Below are positions 6,498-9,405 of a stretch of 9,405 nt of DNA, one piece after another. Position 1 is the first letter of the stretch, and each line of letters starts with the position of its first letter. Under the pieces are notes generated by a model. That model saw nothing but the letters and a program-made list of their open reading frames with translations. It searched no databases and was not told where the DNA came from. Source of the DNA: Sediminibacterium sp. (GTDB taxonomy: Bacteria; Bacteroidota; Bacteroidia; Chitinophagales; Chitinophagaceae); assembly GCA_030158535.1 (NCBI GenBank), contig JAOASV010000176.1, positions 1-9,405 on the forward strand, written 5' to 3'. The translations under genes were made by a program, and so were the position numbers.

Positions 6498-7637
6498 ATG
6501 GCTGCACTAACCTTCCAACTTCAAAATACGGCTACCGGCACGGGTGCAAGAGCCGGTGTGATGCAAACCGATCATGGTGAAATTTTAACCCCCATTTTTA
6601 TGCCTGTGGGCACCGTAGGGACGGTTAAGGCGGTTACGCAACAGCAGCTTTCACTAGAAGTGCAGGCTCAAATTATTTTGGGTAATACCTATCATCTATA
6701 TTTAAGACCTGGCACCGAAGTGCTCGAAGCAGCTGGTGGCCTTCATAAATTTAATGGTTGGCAAAAACCCATACTAACGGATAGTGGTGGGTATCAAGTT
6801 TTTTCTTTGGCCGCCAACCGAAAAATTACCGAAGAAGGTGTTTTATTTCAATCGCATATTGATGGTAGTAGACATTTATTTACACCGGAGTCGGTGATGG
6901 ATATTCAGCGCAGTATTGGCGCCGATATTATCATGGCTTTTGACGAATGTCCGCCGTATCCAAGTGAGTATACCTATGCTAAAAAAAGTATGGAACTTAC
7001 GCACCGCTGGTTAGAGCGTTGTATCAAAAGACTCGCTGAAACACCCGATAAATATGGGTATACGCAAAATTTATTTCCGATTATTCAGGGCAGTACCTTT
7101 AAGGATTTGCGGGTTGCCTCTTCCGAGTTTATTGCTTCTACTAATTGTGCGGGTAACGCCATTGGTGGATTAAGCGTAGGGGAGCCTGAAGAAATGATGT
7201 ACGAGTATACTTCTCTTTGTACCGAAAATTTACCTACCAATAAACCCCGTTATTTAATGGGTGTTGGAACACCTTGGAACCTTTTAGAATGCATTGATAG
7301 AGGCGTTGATATGTTTGACTGTGTAATGCCTACCCGCAATGGCCGAAACGGTATGTTGTTTACATCAGAAGGGGTGATCAATATCAAAAATAAAAAGTGG
7401 GCATCTGATTTTTCTCCAATAGACACGGGTATTCCATGCCATTCTAGCAATTATTATTCGAAAGCCTATTTGCGTCATTTGTTTGTAGCTGATGAAATAT
7501 TAGGGCTTCAAATTGCTAGTATTCATAACTTGGCTTTTTACTTGTGGCTAGTAGGGGAGGCAAGAAAACAAATTTTGGCAAATAATTATGCTACTTGGAA
7601 AGCGCAAATGCTGCCCATCTTAAAGCAGCGTTTATAA
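6498..7637 (+). CDS. tgt: Queuine/preQ1 tRNA-guanine transglycosylase
   Basis: A base-exchange enzyme that replaces guanine 34 of GUN-anticodon tRNAs with preQ1 in bacterial queuosine synthesis. The protein is 379 residues from ATG 6498. GTG 6492, two codons earlier, is rejected because it falls in the -7 promoter box. The catalytic aspartates are D95 in TDSGGYQVFS (E. coli D89) and D274 in MFDCVMPTRNGRNG (E. coli D264); DECPP (149-153) and GGLSVGE also fit the family. The zinc site is odd. Ungapped alignment on D264/D274 puts I312, C314, S317 and H343 where E. coli has C302, C304, C307 and H333, so two of three zinc cysteines are gone while the flanking YSKAYLRHL and SIHNLAFY are conserved. 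I recall similar loss in other Bacteroidetes Tgt proteins, so this is probably a lineage trait and not decay. An LptF/G-type permease follows after 14 bases. Confidence 0.96.
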   Translation: MAALTFQLQNTATGTGARAGVMQTDHGEILTPIFMPVGTVGTVKAVTQQQLSLEVQAQIILGNTYHLYLRPGTEVLEAAGGLHKFNGWQKPILTDSGGYQVFSLAANRKITEEGVLFQSHIDGSRHLFTPESVMDIQRSIGADIIMAFDECPPYPSEYTYAKKSMELTHRWLERCIKRLAETPDKYGYTQNLFPIIQGSTFKDLRVASSEFIASTNCAGNAIGGLSVGEPEEMMYEYTSLCTENLPTNKPRYLMGVGTPWNLLECIDRGVDMFDCVMPTRNGRNGMLFTSEGVINIKNKKWASDFSPIDTGIPCHSSNYYSKAYLRHLFVADEILGLQIASIHNLAFYLWLVGEARKQILANNYATWKAQMLPILKQRL

Positions 7638-7651
7638 TTTATTGTAGGTAC

Positions 7652-8743
7652 ATGAAAAAACTTGACTGGTACATACTTAAAAAATTTCTGTCCACTTTTT
7701 TCTTTGCAATCTTTTTGTTTGCAGTGATTGCCATTGTTATTGACGTAAGTGAAAAGACAGATGATTTTGTACGTTCTGGTTTAGGTTTTAAAGATATTGT
7801 TACGAGTTATTATTTTGGATTTATCCCACATATTATTGCGCTACTACTTCCGCTTTTTGTTTTTTTAGCGGTTATTTTTTTTACATCCAAAATGGCTGGA
7901 CACTCTGAAATCATTGCTATTTTGGCCAGTGGTACATCTTACAACAGATGGCTGCGCCCATACTTTGTGGGTGGTGTGATGTTAGCGATGGTCCTATGGT
8001 TTGCCAATCAATATGTAGTGCCTAAAGCCAATAAAATTAGAGGTAGTTTTGAAGCTACATATATCGACAAAAACAGTTCTTATAATGCGCTTGTTGGAAC
8101 TAACTCCAACATTTATTTGCGTATCGATTCATTTACATATGCTGGTATTTATTCGTACGATACGGCCACAAAAAGAGGTGGTCCATTTTTTGCCTACACT
8201 TTAAAAAACAATAAACTGGTTCGTAATATTAGAGCCGATCAAATTACCTGGGATACGGCTTCTAAAAAATGGAAACTAGAATTTATTATAGACCGCACCG
8301 TAATGCCGCTTCAAGAAAAAGTAGCCTATACCACGCAAAGCCTCATGGCATTTAATTTTGGTCCGCTCGATTTAAGTAGGGATAAATACACCAAAGACAA
8401 ACTAACCACTTCCGAACTAAACCGCTTTATTGAACTTGAAAAATTAAGGGGTTCCGAGGGGCTTAATGCACTAAAAGTGGAGCGTTATAGACGCGATGCC
8501 ACTTGTGTAACGGTCTTACTTTTAACCATTATTGGGGCCATTGTAGGGGGGCGAAAAGTACGAGGGGGTAGTGGTATGCACCTAGCAGTGGGCTTTATTA
8601 TTGCCGCATTATTTATCATAACAGACCGTTTTTCAACCATTTTTGCCACAAAAGGCAATTTGCCCCCATTAATGGCGGCTTGGATACCCAATTTTATCTT
8701 CCTTTTTGTGATATTTTACCTCTATAAGAAGGCCCCTAAATAG
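7652..8743 (+). CDS. LptF/LptG-family (YjgP/YjgQ) lipopolysaccharide export permease
   Basis: An inner-membrane permease subunit of the Lpt machine, which with LptB ATPase extracts LPS from the membrane and feeds the LptC-LptA bridge to the outer membrane. It is 363 residues, the usual family size. There are three N-terminal membrane helices (about 12-32, 56-78 and 103-122) with the coupling segment MAGHSEIIAILASGTS (81-96) after helix 2. A periplasmic beta-rich domain (about 125-275) follows, and then three C-terminal helices (about 284-300, 309-325 and 338-358) with GRKVRGGSG between the first two. The start MKKLDWYILKKFL at 7652 is typical of the family. An in-frame ATG at 7595 would overlap the end of tgt and add 19 unlikely residues. 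The sequence alone does not settle LptF versus LptG. It lies 14 bases after tgt, an order I recall as common in Bacteroidetes, and is probably cotranscribed with it. Confidence 0.92.
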   Translation: MKKLDWYILKKFLSTFFFAIFLFAVIAIVIDVSEKTDDFVRSGLGFKDIVTSYYFGFIPHIIALLLPLFVFLAVIFFTSKMAGHSEIIAILASGTSYNRWLRPYFVGGVMLAMVLWFANQYVVPKANKIRGSFEATYIDKNSSYNALVGTNSNIYLRIDSFTYAGIYSYDTATKRGGPFFAYTLKNNKLVRNIRADQITWDTASKKWKLEFIIDRTVMPLQEKVAYTTQSLMAFNFGPLDLSRDKYTKDKLTTSELNRFIELEKLRGSEGLNALKVERYRRDATCVTVLLLTIIGAIVGGRKVRGGSGMHLAVGFIIAALFIITDRFSTIFATKGNLPPLMAAWIPNFIFLFVIFYLYKKAPK

Positions 8744-8747
8744 GAAA

Positions 8748-8765
8748 CGTTAAAAAGCCTTAACG
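8748..8765 (+). terminator. Weak inverted repeat after the permease gene
   Basis: CGTTAA and TTAACG form a 6-base stem with a 6-base loop (AAAGCC), 4 bases after the permease stop. The stem is A/T-rich and the following sequence is T-rich but without a clean U-tract. It could contribute to termination of the tgt-permease unit, but it is short enough to occur by chance. Confidence 0.25.
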
Positions 8766-8787
8766 AATTAAACTTCTTTGATATTCT

Positions 8788-8820
8788 TTTGTTGTAGAAA
8801 CCAAGTTGTGCTTACCTTTA
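8788..8820 (+). promoter_or_regulatory. Promoter for citrate synthase (-33/-7 type)
   Basis: TTTG at 8788-8791 is followed after 21 bases by TACCTTTA at 8813-8820, one mismatch from TAnnTTTG; an alternative TTG at 8792 gives an 18-base spacing. This is the only promoter in the window with both elements at normal distance. It predicts a start near 8825 and a leader of about 25 bases, mainly A/T with a run of Ts and As, before the ATG at 8850. Confidence 0.55.
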
Positions 8821-8849
8821 CGCACGATTTTTTTAAAAACGATGTAGCA

Positions 8850-9405
8850 ATGGAATTATTGAAAGAAAAGTTTAAGACGAAAGCAGAAACTGCTGCCCTT
8901 GAAATCAAAGAAATTATTAAAACCCATGGTGCCAAAAAAGTGGGTGAAGTTACACTTGCACAAGTGTACCAAGGTATGCGTGGCATTACCGGACTTGTTA
9001 CCGAAACTTCTTTATTAGATGCACAAGAAGGCATTCGTTTTAGGGGTTATTCAATTCCAGAACTACAAGCGAGTTTACCAAAAGCACCAGGTGGTGGCGA
9101 ACCAATACCAGAAGGCCTTTTTCATTTAATGTTATTAGGTGAACTTCCTACACAACAAGATGCTGAAAACATCACTAGTATTTGGCAGCGCAGAAGTCAT
9201 GTACCCAATCATGTGTTTGCAACCATTGATGCGCTACCTATTACCACACATCCAATGACTATGTTTGTTACGGGTGTGATGGCACTTCAAACAGAAAGTA
9301 ATTTTGCAAAAGCATACGCTACAGGCATCAATAAAAAAGATTATTGGAGTCCAGTTTTTGAAGACACCATGGATTTAATTGCACGTCTTCCGCGCATTGC
9401 TGCAT
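8850..9405 (+). CDS. gltA: Citrate synthase, eukaryotic-type (3' truncated by window edge)
   Basis: Condenses acetyl-CoA with oxaloacetate at the entry to the TCA cycle. Only the first 185 codons are present and the frame is open to the right edge. The protein resembles the mitochondrial enzyme and not the hexameric GltA type. Shared stretches are the GMRGITGLVTETSLLD region (about 42-57), EGIRFRGYSIPE (60-71), the segment LPKAPGGGEPIPEGLF (76-91), a THPM motif (133-136) and ESNFAKAYATGI (149-160) before YWSPVFEDTMDLIA. The catalytic His and Asp residues lie beyond the window, so activity cannot be judged here. The start ATG at 8850 gives a natural short N-terminus with no mitochondrial-type leader. 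A single-gene unit is likely on the left side, since a -33/-7 promoter lies in the 106-base gap after the permease. Confidence 0.95.
   Translation, partial: MELLKEKFKTKAETAALEIKEIIKTHGAKKVGEVTLAQVYQGMRGITGLVTETSLLDAQEGIRFRGYSIPELQASLPKAPGGGEPIPEGLFHLMLLGELPTQQDAENITSIWQRRSHVPNHVFATIDALPITTHPMTMFVTGVMALQTESNFAKAYATGINKKDYWSPVFEDTMDLIARLPRIAA

Noticed and set aside
7250..7450. Minus-strand 66-residue open frame inside tgt
   Set aside because: It is antisense to the conserved catalytic region of Tgt and has no start signal.
7595..7651. ATG at 7595 as the start of the LptF/G-type permease
   Set aside because: It lies inside the end of tgt and adds 19 residues unlike the family; the ATG at 7652 gives the typical MKKLDWYILKKF beginning.
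8768..9034. Minus-strand 88-residue open frame across the citrate synthase start
   Set aside because: It overlaps the well-supported citrate synthase and its promoter, has low-complexity composition and resembles no family I know.
1..9405. Mobile element, phage, defence system, CRISPR or tRNA/rRNA
   Set aside because: No transposase, integrase, terminal inverted repeats, spaced repeats or RNA gene folds were seen; all long frames are conserved housekeeping families.

Overview
The window reads as chromosomal housekeeping DNA from a member of the Bacteroidetes (Bacteroidota), probably close to Chitinophagaceae. This rests on four things: Bacteroidetes-type promoter -7 boxes (TAnnTTTG) in front of most transcription units, the lack of Shine-Dalgarno sequences, a tgt followed by an LptF/LptG-family permease, and a eukaryote-like citrate synthase. 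The family-level placement is inference from general resemblance, not from a search. Genes are densely packed with short gaps. I see no mobile element, CRISPR array, tRNA or rRNA.

Layout. Bases 1-767 hold the C-terminal half of a class I DNA photolyase on the plus strand, cut by the left edge. It converges on a minus-strand pair, gcvP (glycine decarboxylase P-protein, 4095-1219) followed 12 bases later by a small cytoplasmic FKBP-type prolyl isomerase (1206-772). A 140-base divergent gap separates gcvP from a plus-strand YkgJ-type cysteine-cluster protein (4236-4718). That gene runs tail to tail into a second minus-strand unit, a membrane-anchored family 2 glycosyltransferase (6459-5335) whose end overlaps the start of rsmG (5365-4721). 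Only 38 bases separate the glycosyltransferase from the divergent tgt (6498-7637), which is followed by an LptF/LptG-type permease (7652-8743). After a 106-base gap the first 185 codons of a eukaryotic-type citrate synthase begin at 8850 and run off the right edge.

How the genes fit together. The window mixes central carbon and C1 metabolism (citrate synthase, GcvP), translation-related RNA modification (RsmG on 16S rRNA, Tgt on tRNA), cell envelope building (LptF/G permease, glycosyltransferase), DNA repair (photolyase) and protein folding (FKBP). Both RNA modification genes are paired with an envelope gene, and the two pairs are transcribed outward from one compact divergent promoter region.

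I find no convincing previously undescribed system. The points most worth a second look are the compact divergent promoters that seem to give leaderless messages for both tgt and the glycosyltransferase, and the loss of two of the four usual zinc ligands in Tgt. The rest are smaller points of gene layout.
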